A stretch of DNA of 64,000 bases from Nodosilinea sp. WJT8-NPBG4 (GCA_019359285.1 JAHHHQ010000058.1:21034-85033); one strand, 5' to 3'. Shown: positions 25,527 through 35,008, counted from the stretch's first letter. Notes: generated from the letters alone by a model not told the origin. Translations and numbers: made by a program.

Positions 25527-26225
25527 ATGGCCGATCTCGTCGTCAACTACTCCCTCGCCAGCGCCACCACCCTCGCCAACCCCGACGGCACCCTGCCCGC
25601 CATTCTCACTAACTCCACCGAAGCCGCCGGGCCAGGCGCAACCACCCTTGGCACCCTCGACAAAGCCCTCCACTTCGACACCGGGGCCTCCATTCAAACC
25701 ACCCTGTCGCCAGAGGCCATTACCCCCAACCGCTTCTGCATTCGCGTCGCCTTTTCGGCCAACGGGCCAGTCACCACCCGGCAAAACCTGGTCGAGTCGA
25801 CTGCCCTACCCTTTGCGATGTTTTTAGAGCCCGGCAGCGCCGCCGATCGCTTCAATCTGGTCGTTGCCGTGGCCAATAGCCAGGTCGACTGGGCGATCGC
25901 CCACACCACCAACCGCGTTGCCCTCACCCTCAACACCTGGTATGTCGTCAGCCTCGTCTACGATCTCAACACCCTCGCCCTCATAGTCGATGGCACCGTC
26001 CACGCCGTCACCGCCTTCCCCAACGGCGGCCTCCAGGAAGGCACTGGCGACAAACTGTGGATTGGCGCCTGGGTCGATGGCCTGCGCTGGTCCTTTAAGG
26101 GCGACATTGCCGCCGTGCAGGTCTACAGCGCTCGAAACCACCCTCGACGCCAAGCGCTCTACCCCCGAGTGGTTTCTCACCCACAAACACAACGCGATTC
26201 GGCCTACGCTCAACCTCGGCAATAA
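25527..26225 (+). CDS. LamG-type N-terminal part of a frameshifted large protein
   Basis: The ATG at 25527 follows AAGGAGA at good spacing. Residues 1-200 read as a concanavalin/LamG-like jelly-roll domain: LDKALHFDTGASIQTTL, then RFCIRVAFSA, NTWYVVSLVYD, LWIGAWVDG, and FKGDIAAVQVYSA. The homologous continuation then switches to the +1 frame at about 26127; the remaining codons of this frame up to the stop at 26225 are not protein-like. The intact protein would be about 1,170 aa with the next entry. No signal peptide is visible. An upstream extension to 25377 is open but overlaps non-coding sequence. Either a recent mutation, a sequencing error or recoding explains the break. Confidence 0.7.
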   Translation: MADLVVNYSLASATTLANPDGTLPAILTNSTEAAGPGATTLGTLDKALHFDTGASIQTTLSPEAITPNRFCIRVAFSANGPVTTRQNLVESTALPFAMFLEPGSAADRFNLVVAVANSQVDWAIAHTTNRVALTLNTWYVVSLVYDLNTLALIVDGTVHAVTAFPNGGLQEGTGDKLWIGAWVDGLRWSFKGDIAAVQVYSARNHPRRQALYPRVVSHPQTQRDSAYAQPRQ

Positions 26226-29040
26226 AGTCTCAGACTTTTACTTCGACAGTGCCATCTCCAGCTACGTGCAGCCCTTCGAAGGTGGCCTGATTTCCTACAC
26301 CGCCACCCACGGCGTCGCCTTTGAAATGCACGGCTCTATCCACGCTCTCTACCAGGGCGACTCAAACCTGCGCCGCAACCTCGGGGCTCCCGCCAGCGAC
26401 GAAATCAACGGTCGCCGGGCCGGGTCGCGCAAGAGTGTCTTTGCCCAGGGCTGCATTTACTGGTCGCCCCAAACTGGTGCAGTGCCCGTGCTCGGTCGCC
26501 TCTACCTCGACTACGAAATGCTGGGCGAAGGGGCCAGTGCGATCGGTCTGCCCACCACCGCCCAAACCACCGTGCCTGGTGGCGTTATGCAGCAGTTTCA
26601 GGGGGGCCGCATGTATTACCGCAGCGGGGCCTCCAATGCCTTTGAGGTGCACGGCTCCATTCTCGGCAAGTACGACGCCACCTGGGGCGTCACCCGCTGG
26701 GGCTTCCCCGTCAGCCACGAGAGCGACGTGCGCCGCGACAGTCAGGTGATCGGCAAAGTTAGCCACTTTGAGAGCTGCACGATTTATTGGAGCGGGGCCA
26801 CCGGCGCCCACATTATCTATGGCGACATTCGCCGCAAATACCTCGAAGCGGGCGGTCCCCAGGGGGCGTTGGGCTTCCCCACTTCGTCAGAAGAAGACAT
26901 CCCCGGTGTGTCTGGCCCCGCCCGCTACAACACCTTTCAGCAGGGCAGCATTCTCTGGTTTAACGGCCAGCTCCATGTCTGCTACCCCTTCCGGTTCTTC
27001 ATTGGCCGGGTCGACACCAAAGAAGAAGACCGCGACTTTCTCGATGTCGATGGCCAAAACGACCTCTACTGCCGCATTGCCATCACCGTGAATGGCCACC
27101 GCGTTTATGACAAGAAACTGCCCGAGGGCGACAAGCACTTCAGCAGCGCCAACATCAAAGACGTTAACTTCAACGTGCCCTACGCGGTGCTGCCCGGCGA
27201 CCCCAACCTCAACGTGCAGTTCCAGGTCGAAATTTGGGAGTGCGACTCGGGCAACCTGTTCGGCGGCGACGATGACTTGCTGGGCCGCTTCACCAAAGAC
27301 CTCAACATTCGCAACGCCTGGGGCCTGCGCGACAACGCCAACGGCATCTTTAGGGCCAGCAACTTTGGCCCTTGGATGAACTTTATGGACTGGTCGATTA
27401 AGCCCCAGCTGGGGGCCAATACGCCTCTCGACTTCTTCTCGGCCATCAACCGGGGCACCCCCACCGTCGATTTTCGAGAATACGCTGCCGCCTTTGGCGA
27501 TGTCGACCCCGACTGGGAGCTTGACTTTGGCCTAATCGACGACGGCCTCAAGGCGCTGTTCTACGAGCTGGTGGTGAAGGGCGTCGCTGCCGGAGGCAAC
27601 TGCTTTGGCATGGCCACCGAGGCCATCTACGCCTACAAAGACATGAGCCGCCTCAGCCGCCCCCTCAGCCGCTTTAGCAACTGGGCCGAGGTCGAGAACG
27701 ACTTTAACGTGCGCCACGCTTATCAGGTGGGGGCCGATGCGGTCTGGTGGTTTGTGGGCCAGTTCCTCAGCGGCAAAACCCACAACCCAGTCAGCGTCTT
27801 TAACGACACCTGGGATGCCCATAACCGGGGCCTCAACCCTGTGATTTGCCTATCGCAAAACTATGACTTTAGCGGTGCACCCCACTGCATCACCCCGATC
27901 GCTTGGCGCAACACCGGCAGTGAAATGCAGATCGATGTGTTTGACCCCAACTCGGGCAGCAGCATCCGGCGCATTGTCATCGACCCGGCTCACAACACCT
28001 TCCGCTACGAGAATGGCCGGGTTTACGAAGGCGGTGAATGGAGCGGGGGCCGCCTGCACTACATGCCCTTCTCGGTGCTCAACCACCGCCAGCGGACACC
28101 CGTTTGGGATGCGATTATGCTGCTGCTGGGCGGCGTGGTGCTGATTTTGGGCGATAGCGCCGAAACCCTCAGCCTCACCGACGAAAACGGCAATAACCTT
28201 AACGCCTTCAAAGACACCTCCCGCAAAGTCGAGAACCTGTCCGGCAAGTTTGTGCCCTTCCCTGGCTTCTTCGGCAACAACCCGATTAAAGGCGAGCTGC
28301 TGTTGGGTATGCGACCAAAGCGATCGCGCTTGATTCCTCTCGACAACGTGCTGCTCGATTCGGTGCAGCTCAACAACGTCAGCAACCTGGGCCGCAACTT
28401 GGGTACGACGCTGTCTACTAACGTTAACCCCAACCTCAATGTCGACCTCGGAGCGGCTCGATTCCGCGATCGCGCCGTGCTTGACGCCATCCAGCGCGTG
28501 CAGCAGCCCACCGACCTCGACAGCTGGGTGCACACCCTGCAAGGGGTTAACGCTGGCCGGTTGCAGTATTACTTAAAGCGTCCGCTTCAGGCGCTGCAAG
28601 TGGGGGGTGCCATTCGGCCCAGCGATCGCATCACCATGACGGCCGCCCGTCTGCAAACCGTCGATAACGAGTTCAAAGTTGTGGCCCAAAACGCCAACAC
28701 TTACACGCTATCGGCAGTGTCTAAACTTGGGGCCGGCCGCGACTTCGTCAAAGTCACCGTCGAGAACGTGCCCGCCGAGGCCAACCAAGAGCTGAAGATC
28801 AACCTCCAGCCTGGCCTCAACACGATGGATGTAGTCTCTAACGGTGCCCCCTTTAACGCCACCGTCACCTACGAAGGGCGCGTCAACGACAAACCCCTCC
28901 GCAGTCAATACACCGTCCCCATGGCCCAAGGCATGCGGCTCACCGCCCCCAACCTCGAAGACGTAGGCACCCTCAAGGTCAGCGGCATCGAGCGCATCCT
29001 GGGCGAAGTGCGCGCTACCCAGCTAATTCAGGGGCAATAG
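26128..29040 (+). CDS. LGFP-repeat / cysteine-peptidase-like C-terminal part
   Basis: This continues the LamG reading after the frameshift (the frame is open from 25990). After LETTLDAKRS come at least three LGFP-type repeats of about 50 aa (IGLPTT, WGFPVSHE, LGFPTSSEED with QGG/QGS..Y/LW motifs), a beta-rich C2-like domain (FRFFIGRVDTKEEDRDFL, WECDSGNLFGGDDDLLGRF), and a domain with GGNCFGMATEA (Cys codon 27601), GAPHCITPIAW (His 27883) and VFDPNSG (Asp 27943). C-H-D in that order is the layout of papain-like peptidases. Residues beyond are beta-rich. LGFP repeats are known from cell-wall-associated proteins. The combination is unfamiliar to me; enzymatic role is inference. Confidence 0.7.
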   Translation, partial: ALETTLDAKRSTPEWFLTHKHNAIRPTLNLGNKVSDFYFDSAISSYVQPFEGGLISYTATHGVAFEMHGSIHALYQGDSNLRRNLGAPASDEINGRRAGSRKSVFAQGCIYWSPQTGAVPVLGRLYLDYEMLGEGASAIGLPTTAQTTVPGGVMQQFQGGRMYYRSGASNAFEVHGSILGKYDATWGVTRWGFPVSHESDVRRDSQVIGKVSHFESCTIYWSGATGAHIIYGDIRRKYLEAGGPQGALGFPTSSEEDIPGVSGPARYNTFQQGSILWFNGQLHVCYPFRFFIGRVDTKEEDRDFLDVDGQNDLYCRIAITVNGHRVYDKKLPEGDKHFSSANIKDVNFNVPYAVLPGDPNLNVQFQVEIWECDSGNLFGGDDDLLGRFTKDLNIRNAWGLRDNANGIFRASNFGPWMNFMDWSIKPQLGANTPLDFFSAINRGTPTVDFREYAAAFGDVDPDWELDFGLIDDGLKALFYELVVKGVAAGGNCFGMATEAIYAYKDMSRLSRPLSRFSNWAEVENDFNVRHAYQVGADAVWWFVGQFLSGKTHNPVSVFNDTWDAHNRGLNPVICLSQNYDFSGAPHCITPIAWRNTGSEMQIDVFDPNSGSSIRRIVIDPAHNTFRYENGRVYEGGEWSGGRLHYMPFSVLNHRQRTPVWDAIMLLLGGVVLILGDSAETLSLTDENGNNLNAFKDTSRKVENLSGKFVPFPGFFGNNPIKGELLLGMRPKRSRLIPLDNVLLDSVQLNNVSNLGRNLGTTLSTNVNPNLNVDLGAARFRDRAVLDAIQRVQQPTDLDSWVHTLQGVNAGRLQYYLKRPLQALQVGGAIRPSDRITMTAARLQTVDNEFKVVAQNANTYTLSAVSKLGAGRDFVKVTVENVPAEANQELKINLQPGLNTMDVVSNGAPFNATVTYEGRVNDKPLRSQYTVPMAQGMRLTAPNLEDVGTLKVSGIERILGEVRATQLIQGQ

Positions 29041-29138
29041 GGCTGCTCAAGGTTTGCTTCAAAGGAAATTAGATACCTGCTGATCTCCTTCTGCCCCTTA
29101 AAGAAAGGGTTAAGAAGGGCCTTCAAAACTCCAGGAAC

Positions 29139-29169
29139 AGCGATGGCTAATTTAACCATCGCTTTTTTC
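29139..29169 (+). terminator. Rho-independent terminator
   Basis: Stem AGCGATGG / CCATCGCT with a 9-nt A/T loop is followed by a T-run (TTTTT), 100 bp after the stop of the large LGFP protein. Confidence 0.85.
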
Positions 29170-29244
29170 TTAAATAAAACTCACAGCAAGCAAACGTCGA
29201 TGGCAAAGCCCTTGCTGACCCACCCTGCGGGAAGCAAGCTACAT

Positions 29245-29340
29245 CCCCTAGCCCCTTCTCCCAGATTGGGAGAAGGGGAGCCGGAATGGCTCAAAGCCCC
29301 TCTCCCAAAATTGGGAGAGGGGTTTGGGGAGAGAGCAGAG
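29245..29340. repeat. Composite palindromic intergenic repeat, copy 2
   Basis: Two neighbouring palindromes, CCCCTTCTCCCA-GAT-TGGGAGAAGGGG and CCCCTCTCCCA-AAAT-TGGGAGAGGGG, joined by AGCCGG..CTCAAAG. It is the same arrangement as copy 1, so the two copies bracket the LamG/LGFP gene. Confidence 0.8.
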
Positions 29341-29392
29341 AGGAATATCGCCGCTGCGCTTAAATAGAGAATCCTGCCCTCCACAAAATGCA

Positions 29393-30232
29393 ATGGCCGC
29401 CGAAACGGAATTTGCCCAATTGTGGCAGTCCAGCCTGCCTGGCGTTGAGCTGTTCAATGCCCAGCTCTATCACCACACCTTTGCCAAGCACATGCACGAG
29501 GCCTACACCATTGGCTTCACCCATGTGGGCCTAGGCGGCTTTTTCTACCGAGGTGGTCATCACTATGCTCAACCCGGCAGCTTCAAACTGATTCATCCGG
29601 GCGAAGTGCATACCGGGCAGGTGCAGGCTGAGGCCGGCTGGGGCTTTCGCAACCTCTACATCAGCGTGCCAAAAATGCAGCAGATTTTGGCTCAGCTAGA
29701 GTGTCCGGGGCTGCCCTACTTTGCGATCGCCTTACAGACCAGCACCGATGCCGTTGGGCAGGCGATGTTTAGCCGATTGTTTGTCGCCCTTAGTCAGCCC
29801 ACGCTTCAGCTAGAGCGAGACTCTCTGCTGCTGGAGTTGATGGCCTATTTAATTGATCGCTATGGCGATCGAAAGCGCCGATGGCAGCGGCCAGAGCCTA
29901 ACAGCGCTTTGGCCCAAGTGCAAACCTACTTAGAAACCCACTACGCCGACAATATTTCTATCGACACCCTGGCGCGGCTGGTGGGGCTGAGCCCTTTCTA
30001 TTTAATTCGCAGCTTTCGGCAGCAGGTGGGGTTGCCGCCCCACAGCTATCAGCGCCACTGGCAGTTAGTGCAGGCTAAGCGATCGCTCCATACCAACCAA
30101 TCGATCGCTGATATTGCGATCGCCCACGGCTTCTACGACCAAAGCCACCTCAACCGTGTCTTCAAGCAGACCTTTGGCGTCACCCCCGGCCAATACCGTC
30201 AGGGCAATTCTGTCCAAGACTACGGCTTCTGA
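29393..30232 (+). CDS. AraC-family transcriptional regulator with cupin sensor
   Basis: 279 aa. The N-terminal AraC-binding cupin has HMHEAYTIGF, RGGHHYAQPGSF and IHPGEVHTG; the C-terminal DNA-binding half has DTLARLVGLSPFYLIRSFRQ and IADIAIAHGFYDQSHLNRVF then KQTFGVTPGQYRQG. The frame stays open to 29324, but those extra codons lie in the palindromic repeat, so the ATG at 29393 is preferred. The benzoate-type transporter begins 144 bp downstream on the same strand, which makes this its likely regulator (inference). Confidence 0.88.
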   Translation: MAAETEFAQLWQSSLPGVELFNAQLYHHTFAKHMHEAYTIGFTHVGLGGFFYRGGHHYAQPGSFKLIHPGEVHTGQVQAEAGWGFRNLYISVPKMQQILAQLECPGLPYFAIALQTSTDAVGQAMFSRLFVALSQPTLQLERDSLLLELMAYLIDRYGDRKRRWQRPEPNSALAQVQTYLETHYADNISIDTLARLVGLSPFYLIRSFRQQVGLPPHSYQRHWQLVQAKRSLHTNQSIADIAIAHGFYDQSHLNRVFKQTFGVTPGQYRQGNSVQDYGF

Positions 30233-30292
30233 GCCTCGGTAGGCTGGCTATGCAATCCGAATTCAAAGACTTCAATTGGAAGTAAATACCTC

Positions 30293-30320
30293 GTAGGGGT
30301 ACAGCTTGCTGCACCCCTAC
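30293..30320. repeat. GTAGGGG..CCCCTAC palindrome
   Basis: Arms GTAGGGGTACAGC and GCTGCACCCCTAC with a 2-nt loop and one mismatch. It belongs to the same class as 37358-37386 and lies between the AraC gene and the BenE-like gene. Confidence 0.7.
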
Positions 30321-30375
30321 AAACACAAGAATAACAAACAGAATTCGGCGGAAGATCTACCTTTGGGCGAAAAAT

Positions 30376-31551
30376 ATGGTGGCTAAAGGTATATTCAACG
30401 ACATTTCTCTCTCAGCGATCATTGCGGGTTTTGTCACCGTGCTAGTCGGCTTCACCAGTTCAGTGGTGATTGTGTTCCAGGCTGCCCAAGCACTCAATGC
30501 CACCCCAGCAGAAATTGCCTCCTGGATGTGGGCCTTGGGACTAGGCATGGGCCTCACCTGCATTGGCCTTTCCCTGCGCTACCGCGCCCCCGTCGTCACC
30601 GCCTGGTCTACCCCTGGCGCTGCCCTGCTGATTACCTCCGCTGCGGGGGTGCCCATGACCGAAGCGATCGGGGCCTTTCTGGTATCCGGGGTGCTGATTA
30701 CCCTGGCTGGGTTCACCGGCTGGTTTGAGCGGCTGATAAACCGCATTCCCCTATCTTTGGCGGCGGGCATGCTGGCCGGGGTACTGCTGCGCTTTGGGCT
30801 AGATGTATTCACCGCCATGCAGACCCAGTTTGCGATGACCTTTGCCATGTTTTGCACCTACCTGGCAATGCGCCGAGCAAAACCTCGCTATGCCGTGGTG
30901 GCAGCGCTGGTGGTGGGGATGGCGATCGCTGCCCTGCAAAACATGATCCAGTTCGACACCGTTACCCTACAACTGGCCCGCCCCGTTTTGATCACCCCGC
31001 AGTTCTCCCTAGGGGCCATCATCGGTGTCGCCCTGCCACTGTTTATGGTCACCATGGCCTCCCAAAACATACCGGGAGTCGCCGTGCTGCGGGCATCTGG
31101 CTACGCCTCAGTCCCCATCTCTCCCATCATCGGCTGGACGGGGGCAGCGACGGTAATCCTCGCGCCCTTTGGAGGCTTTGCGCTGAATTTAGCCGCCATC
31201 ACCGCCGCCATCTGCATGGGGCGCGAAGCCCATGAAGACCCTAATAAACGGTATGTAGCGGCGATCGCCGCTGGCTTCTTCTACCTACTCATCGGCTTTT
31301 TTGGTGCCACCGTCGGCGCAGTATTTGCCGCCTTTCCCCAGGAGCTAGTATTGGCGATCGCCGGCCTAGCCCTGCTCGGCACCATCGGCAACGGTCTCTT
31401 CACCGCCCTGCATGACGAAACCCAGCGCGAACCGGCCCTGATTACCTTCCTTGTCACCGCCTCCGGTGTCACCCTCTTTGGCATCGGCTCCGCCTTCTGG
31501 GGCCTCATCGCTGGAATCCTCGCCCTCCTCCTGACCACCAAACGCACCTAA
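30376..31551 (+). CDS. benE: BenE-family benzoate/H+ symporter
   Basis: A 391-aa membrane protein with ten to twelve hydrophobic segments. The BenE signature is clear: APVVTAWSTPGAALL early, FMVTMASQNIPGVAVLRASG in the middle, and PFGGFALNLAAITAAICMG. The family imports benzoate with protons; no benzoate-degradation enzymes occur in the window, although the dienelactone hydrolase 7 kb away is an aromatic-catabolism family. It lies downstream of an AraC gene. The stop is followed by a pyrimidine-rich tract (31556-31612) shared with the 3' side of the nuclease gene. Confidence 0.9.
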   Translation: MVAKGIFNDISLSAIIAGFVTVLVGFTSSVVIVFQAAQALNATPAEIASWMWALGLGMGLTCIGLSLRYRAPVVTAWSTPGAALLITSAAGVPMTEAIGAFLVSGVLITLAGFTGWFERLINRIPLSLAAGMLAGVLLRFGLDVFTAMQTQFAMTFAMFCTYLAMRRAKPRYAVVAALVVGMAIAALQNMIQFDTVTLQLARPVLITPQFSLGAIIGVALPLFMVTMASQNIPGVAVLRASGYASVPISPIIGWTGAATVILAPFGGFALNLAAITAAICMGREAHEDPNKRYVAAIAAGFFYLLIGFFGATVGAVFAAFPQELVLAIAGLALLGTIGNGLFTALHDETQREPALITFLVTASGVTLFGIGSAFWGLIAGILALLLTTKRT

Positions 31552-31599
31552 AACTATCCTTACCCTCCTACTCTCCCACCCTCTTACCCTCCCACTCCC

Positions 31600-32295
31600 C
31601 TACCCCCTCACCCGCCGCCGCTCAAACTCTCGCAGTCGCCGCTCAAACTGCTGCCAGTGACCATCCATATCGTCCAGCGAAACTTCAAACAACTGGGCCG
31701 GTTGATCCGTAAGGGCGATCGCCACCAGCCCCTTTTGCACCGTCAACCCAAAGTCTGCATAGACCTGATGCGCCGCCTGCCGATAGGCCGCAATCTGCAA
31801 AAAATAATCTCCCAACCATTGGGGTTGCTTGGGCCGCAAGGCCGTCTTCCAGTCGCACAGGTGCAACTCACCCTTCACCACCACCAGCGCATCTGGAATG
31901 CCCACAAAACCCGCCGGGTGCCACACCGCTCCTTCCACCAGCAGCACCTCATCTACCTGGTCAAGCACCGGCAAAATCGACTCCCAATAGCCCACCAAAT
32001 CAGCCGGAATTTCTACCGTTGCGCTGTTGAGGTAGGCCGCAATCTGTTTGTGCAGCCGCGTACCCGCCGAAGATGCCTTGCCCGAAATTTGTTGGGCTGA
32101 TTCAATTCCAACCCGCTGCCGCCAGCGCTGCAGGGCCTCACGCGATTCCTGAGGTTTGGTAGCCGACAACACGGTGGTCACACCGGGATAGCAGCACCCC
32201 TCCACCTCGTAGAGCATTTTGCGTTGGCCCCGCCCGGCCTCTTGGCCATCGCGGCGCACCCGTTTAGCCACATAGCGAGGAAGCTGATGCACCAT
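31600..32295 (-). CDS. PD-(D/E)XK nuclease (RecB/MGME1-like)
   Basis: 231 aa with the nuclease core near residues 120-185: an upstream Glu in VEGAVWHPAGFVGIPDALVV (Asp of the motif in IPDAL), LHLCDWKTA (the D-x-K), and YFLQIAAYRQAA (the Q-x-x-x-Y helix). This order is shared by RecB C-terminal, Cas4 and MGME1-type exonucleases. There is no helicase partner and no CRISPR array nearby, so a role in DNA maintenance is more likely than adaptation. The N-terminal 40 residues are basic. Confidence 0.8.
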   Translation of the reverse strand: MVHQLPRYVAKRVRRDGQEAGRGQRKMLYEVEGCCYPGVTTVLSATKPQESREALQRWRQRVGIESAQQISGKASSAGTRLHKQIAAYLNSATVEIPADLVGYWESILPVLDQVDEVLLVEGAVWHPAGFVGIPDALVVVKGELHLCDWKTALRPKQPQWLGDYFLQIAAYRQAAHQVYADFGLTVQKGLVAIALTDQPAQLFEVSLDDMDGHWQQFERRLREFERRRVRG

Positions 32296-32622
32296 AGTTC
32301 ACTTAGTAATGACGCTGAAATTGTAGCCACCAACTCGCCTTTCACGAGAGCAGGATATCATCTCAAGTCTCACGACGCTTCCTGCAAGACTAAAGAAAAG
32401 CTGCGTTGGTCTCAAAATAAGACAAACTCATTTTGACAGAACGGGGTGAGAATCAGGTGTGAGCTACAGCAGGTGAATCTAGGGCAGGACAGCCTAAACG
32501 GGTGTCTCTAGACTAGAGACACCTGCACAAGTTTATTGCGCGATCGCCTGTGTTAGAAAACCAGCAGCGATCGCACTAGCTCAAACGCATCCTTGGGAAG
32601 GCTTTTGTGCAAACCCTGACGC
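32296..32622. other. Intergenic region with AGAC/GTCT motifs
   Basis: No gene seen. It contains TCTCAAGTCTCACGACG (32360s), GCAAGACTAAAG, GGTCTCAAAATAAGACAAAC (32408-32427) and the perfect palindrome at 32501-32523. Confidence 0.5.
32501..32523. repeat. Perfect palindrome with single central base
   Basis: GGTGTCTCTAG, a central A, then CTAGAGACACC. Eleven-bp arms around one base are typical of dimer operators or extruding repeats and too tight for a standard terminator. Confidence 0.75.
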
Positions 32623-32871
32623 TTAGATTTCTAAGCCTTTTTTGGTTTGTTTAAGCTGCTTATACAGCGACCTAATTTGCTCAAAAGCCTCATCCGGCGA
32701 GAGCTTGCCGCCAGTTTGTAACCCTGAAATGTAGCCTACCCTGTTGGCAAACTCTTGTAGGTTGGCGTTAAAAACAAGCTGTTGAGGCGAAAACGTACCG
32801 TAGTAAGAGCTTTTTGGAGAAATGAATTGATCCAGATCGCGTCGATTGTTAGTAGAGCCAGAATAGGACAT
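32623..32871 (-). CDS. Small conserved cyanobacterial protein
   Basis: An 82-aa protein with a Ser/Asn/Arg-rich start and a conserved-looking core FSPQQLVFNANLQEFANRV followed by GLQTGGKLSPDEAFEQI and a Lys-rich helix. I recognise the pattern as a widespread short cyanobacterial family without known function (possibly DUF7219; not verified). No membrane segment. Confidence 0.75.
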   Translation of the reverse strand: MSYSGSTNNRRDLDQFISPKSSYYGTFSPQQLVFNANLQEFANRVGYISGLQTGGKLSPDEAFEQIRSLYKQLKQTKKGLEI

Positions 32872-33001
32872 AGGGCATAAATAACCTTCTCTTAAACAAA
32901 CCTGAATTTTCCTTTAATCTAGACACGATAGCCTAGCCCCTCAGGTTTTTGCAACGAAGATTATTGCAAATCTACCCTTGGAACTAGAGCTACGGCCCCG
33001 C

Positions 33002-34387
33002 TTAAGCCGTAGCCATCAGCGAACTCTGGACCAAATCAAGACCGTGCTCGCTGGCCCAGGTATGGAGATCGTTAAAGGCGCGATCACGGTACTGTCCATA
33101 GCGTTCCCGTTTGTTGCGCACCTTCACCGGCAGCGGCGGCAAAATGCCAAAGTTGGGCGGCATCGGCTGAAAGTGCTTCGGCTCCGCCGAGGTAATAAAG
33201 TCAACCAGCGCTCCCAGCATCATTGTCACCGGCAAACTTAGCCGCTCTTGGCCCAGGGCCAGACGAACCGCATTGGTTCCAGCGAGCCAGCCTCCGGCCA
33301 CCGCCGCCGTATAGCCCTCAGTGCCCACCAGTTGCCCCGCCGCCAGCAGCGTGGGCCGCGCCTTAAACTGCAGCGTGTTGTGCAGCAGCTCCGGCGAATT
33401 CAAAAACGTGTTGCGGTGCATCACGCCCATGCGCACAAACTCAGCGTTCTCCAAACCTGGAATCAGCCGAAACACCCGCGCCTGTTCGCCCCAGCGCAGG
33501 TTGGTTTGAAAGCCCACCATATTCCACAGCTGGCCGCTTTTGTCCTCCTGGCGTAGCTGCACCACGGCATAAGGTTTTTTACTCTTATTCTCTGGGTCTT
33601 TGAAATCGCCCAGGCGCGCGTCGAATAGACCCACCGGCTTGAGCGGGCCGTAGCGCATGGTGTCTTCGCCGCGCCGCGCCATTTCTTCAATCGGCAGACA
33701 GGCCTCAAAAAATTTGGCGGTTTCCCGCTCAAAGTCCTTGAGTTCGGCCTGTTCGGCGTTGCACAGCTCAGTCCAAAAGTGGAGGTACTGCTCTCGGTTC
33801 ATGGGGCAGTTGAGGTAGGCGGCCTCACCGCGATCGTAGCGCGAGGCCATAAACGCCACCGACTGGTCGATGCTGTCACCCACCACAATGGGGCTAGCAG
33901 CATCAAAAAAGCTCATGTAGCCCTGGCCGGTGAACCGCTCTAGCTCCACCGACAGTGCGTCGCTGGTCAGGGGGCCGGTGGTCAGCACCACAATGCCGTC
34001 GTCGGGAATGCTCGTCACCTCGTCACGCCGCAGCTCAATCAGCGGGTGCCGCTCTAGGGTTTCGGTCAGGTCTTGGCTAAAGATGCCGCGATCGACCGCC
34101 AGGGCACCGCCTGCTGGCACCTGGTGCTGGTCGGCTTTGCCGATCACTACTGAGCCAAGCTGGCGCAGCTCTTCGTGGAGCAGACCCGAGGCGCGATCGC
34201 TTGCCATTGCCCCAAAAGAGTTGCTGCACACCAGCTCGGCCACATGCTCGCTGTGGTGCGCAGGGGATTTTTTATGGGGACGCATTTCGTGCAGCACCAC
34301 GGGCACCCCGGCCTGGGCAATCTGCCAGGCGGCCTCGGTACCGGCCAGCCCGCCGCCGATCACATGAATGGGGTCTGGGGTTTGCAC
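33002..34387 (-). CDS. trmFO: tRNA m5U54 methyltransferase, folate- and FAD-dependent
   Basis: TrmFO methylates U54 of the tRNA T-loop using 5,10-methylene-tetrahydrofolate and reduced FAD. The 461-aa protein begins with the FAD-binding motif HVIGGGLAGTEAAWQIA, followed by the family signatures VVLHEMRP, ELVCSNSFGA (conserved Cys) and GVMHRNTFLNSP, and ends with the typical EGYTAAVAGG region. Length agrees with the family. It is a stand-alone housekeeping gene. Confidence 0.95.
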   Translation of the reverse strand: MQTPDPIHVIGGGLAGTEAAWQIAQAGVPVVLHEMRPHKKSPAHHSEHVAELVCSNSFGAMASDRASGLLHEELRQLGSVVIGKADQHQVPAGGALAVDRGIFSQDLTETLERHPLIELRRDEVTSIPDDGIVVLTTGPLTSDALSVELERFTGQGYMSFFDAASPIVVGDSIDQSVAFMASRYDRGEAAYLNCPMNREQYLHFWTELCNAEQAELKDFERETAKFFEACLPIEEMARRGEDTMRYGPLKPVGLFDARLGDFKDPENKSKKPYAVVQLRQEDKSGQLWNMVGFQTNLRWGEQARVFRLIPGLENAEFVRMGVMHRNTFLNSPELLHNTLQFKARPTLLAAGQLVGTEGYTAAVAGGWLAGTNAVRLALGQERLSLPVTMMLGALVDFITSAEPKHFQPMPPNFGILPPLPVKVRNKRERYGQYRDRAFNDLHTWASEHGLDLVQSSLMATA

Positions 34388-34719
34388 TGCGTAGCCCTCA
34401 AAACTCAGCTTTTAGTGATCAAGTGCTTCTAGACCAGTCAACTAGATTAGCGACTTCTTCAACTCCTTATAGAGTAGCCTGCAAGTGTAGCCATGCAGTA
34501 GGCCCGATCGCTGGAAAAAGTTCTTACCGGCTGCTTTCCACTCGTCGCGCTTCTTCTCTAGTTCGATCGCATGTCCGGTTTTTGTCGTCTTGGTTTCAAT
34601 CTGGACGGTGGCCCACTGCCAGAACGTCACTCGACAGAACTTGCATCCCATCGGCTTCTTCTTCTCTGCATCTTTCCTAGACTTCTTTGGTCTTCGCTGC
34701 TTCGTCGGTGCTATGCCTC

Positions 34720-35008
34720 CGCTGGTGCCACTACGGGGCATGTCGACGGCTGCGATGTGAGCGTTAGCACTCTCCAACATTGGAAGGAGCAACCAGCGAT
34801 CGCCACGGCTTACCGAAAGGGCAGAATTGAAGCAACGAGCAACATCGCCGAGTGCCTGTATACCCTGGCTTTCGGCAGCGATGTAGCCTCCTGCATTTTC
34901 TGGTTGAAGGCTCAAGCTGGTTGGAGCGATCGCCCCCAACCGGAAGCAACGGCCCAAGCTGAGGTTCACATTTACCTGCCGGACAATGGGCGCGGTGTCC
35001 CTGCCTAA
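34720..35008 (+). pseudogene. Phage terminase small subunit remnant
   Basis: The forward frame (open from 34571) carries GATTGHVDGCDVSVSTLQHW, KEQPAIATAYRKGRIEA, then SDVASCIFWLKAQAGWSDRP, the pattern of a terminase small subunit: recognition helix, then the IFWLK-ARAGW-DR end. Codons before about 34720 are not recognisable, so the N-terminal DNA-binding part is incomplete. The large-subunit fragment lies 840 bp downstream in the same direction. Confidence 0.6.

Noticed and set aside
27850..28542. Leftward frame of 230 codons inside the LGFP protein
   Set aside because: Antisense shadow of the clearly protein-like forward frame; no start signal.
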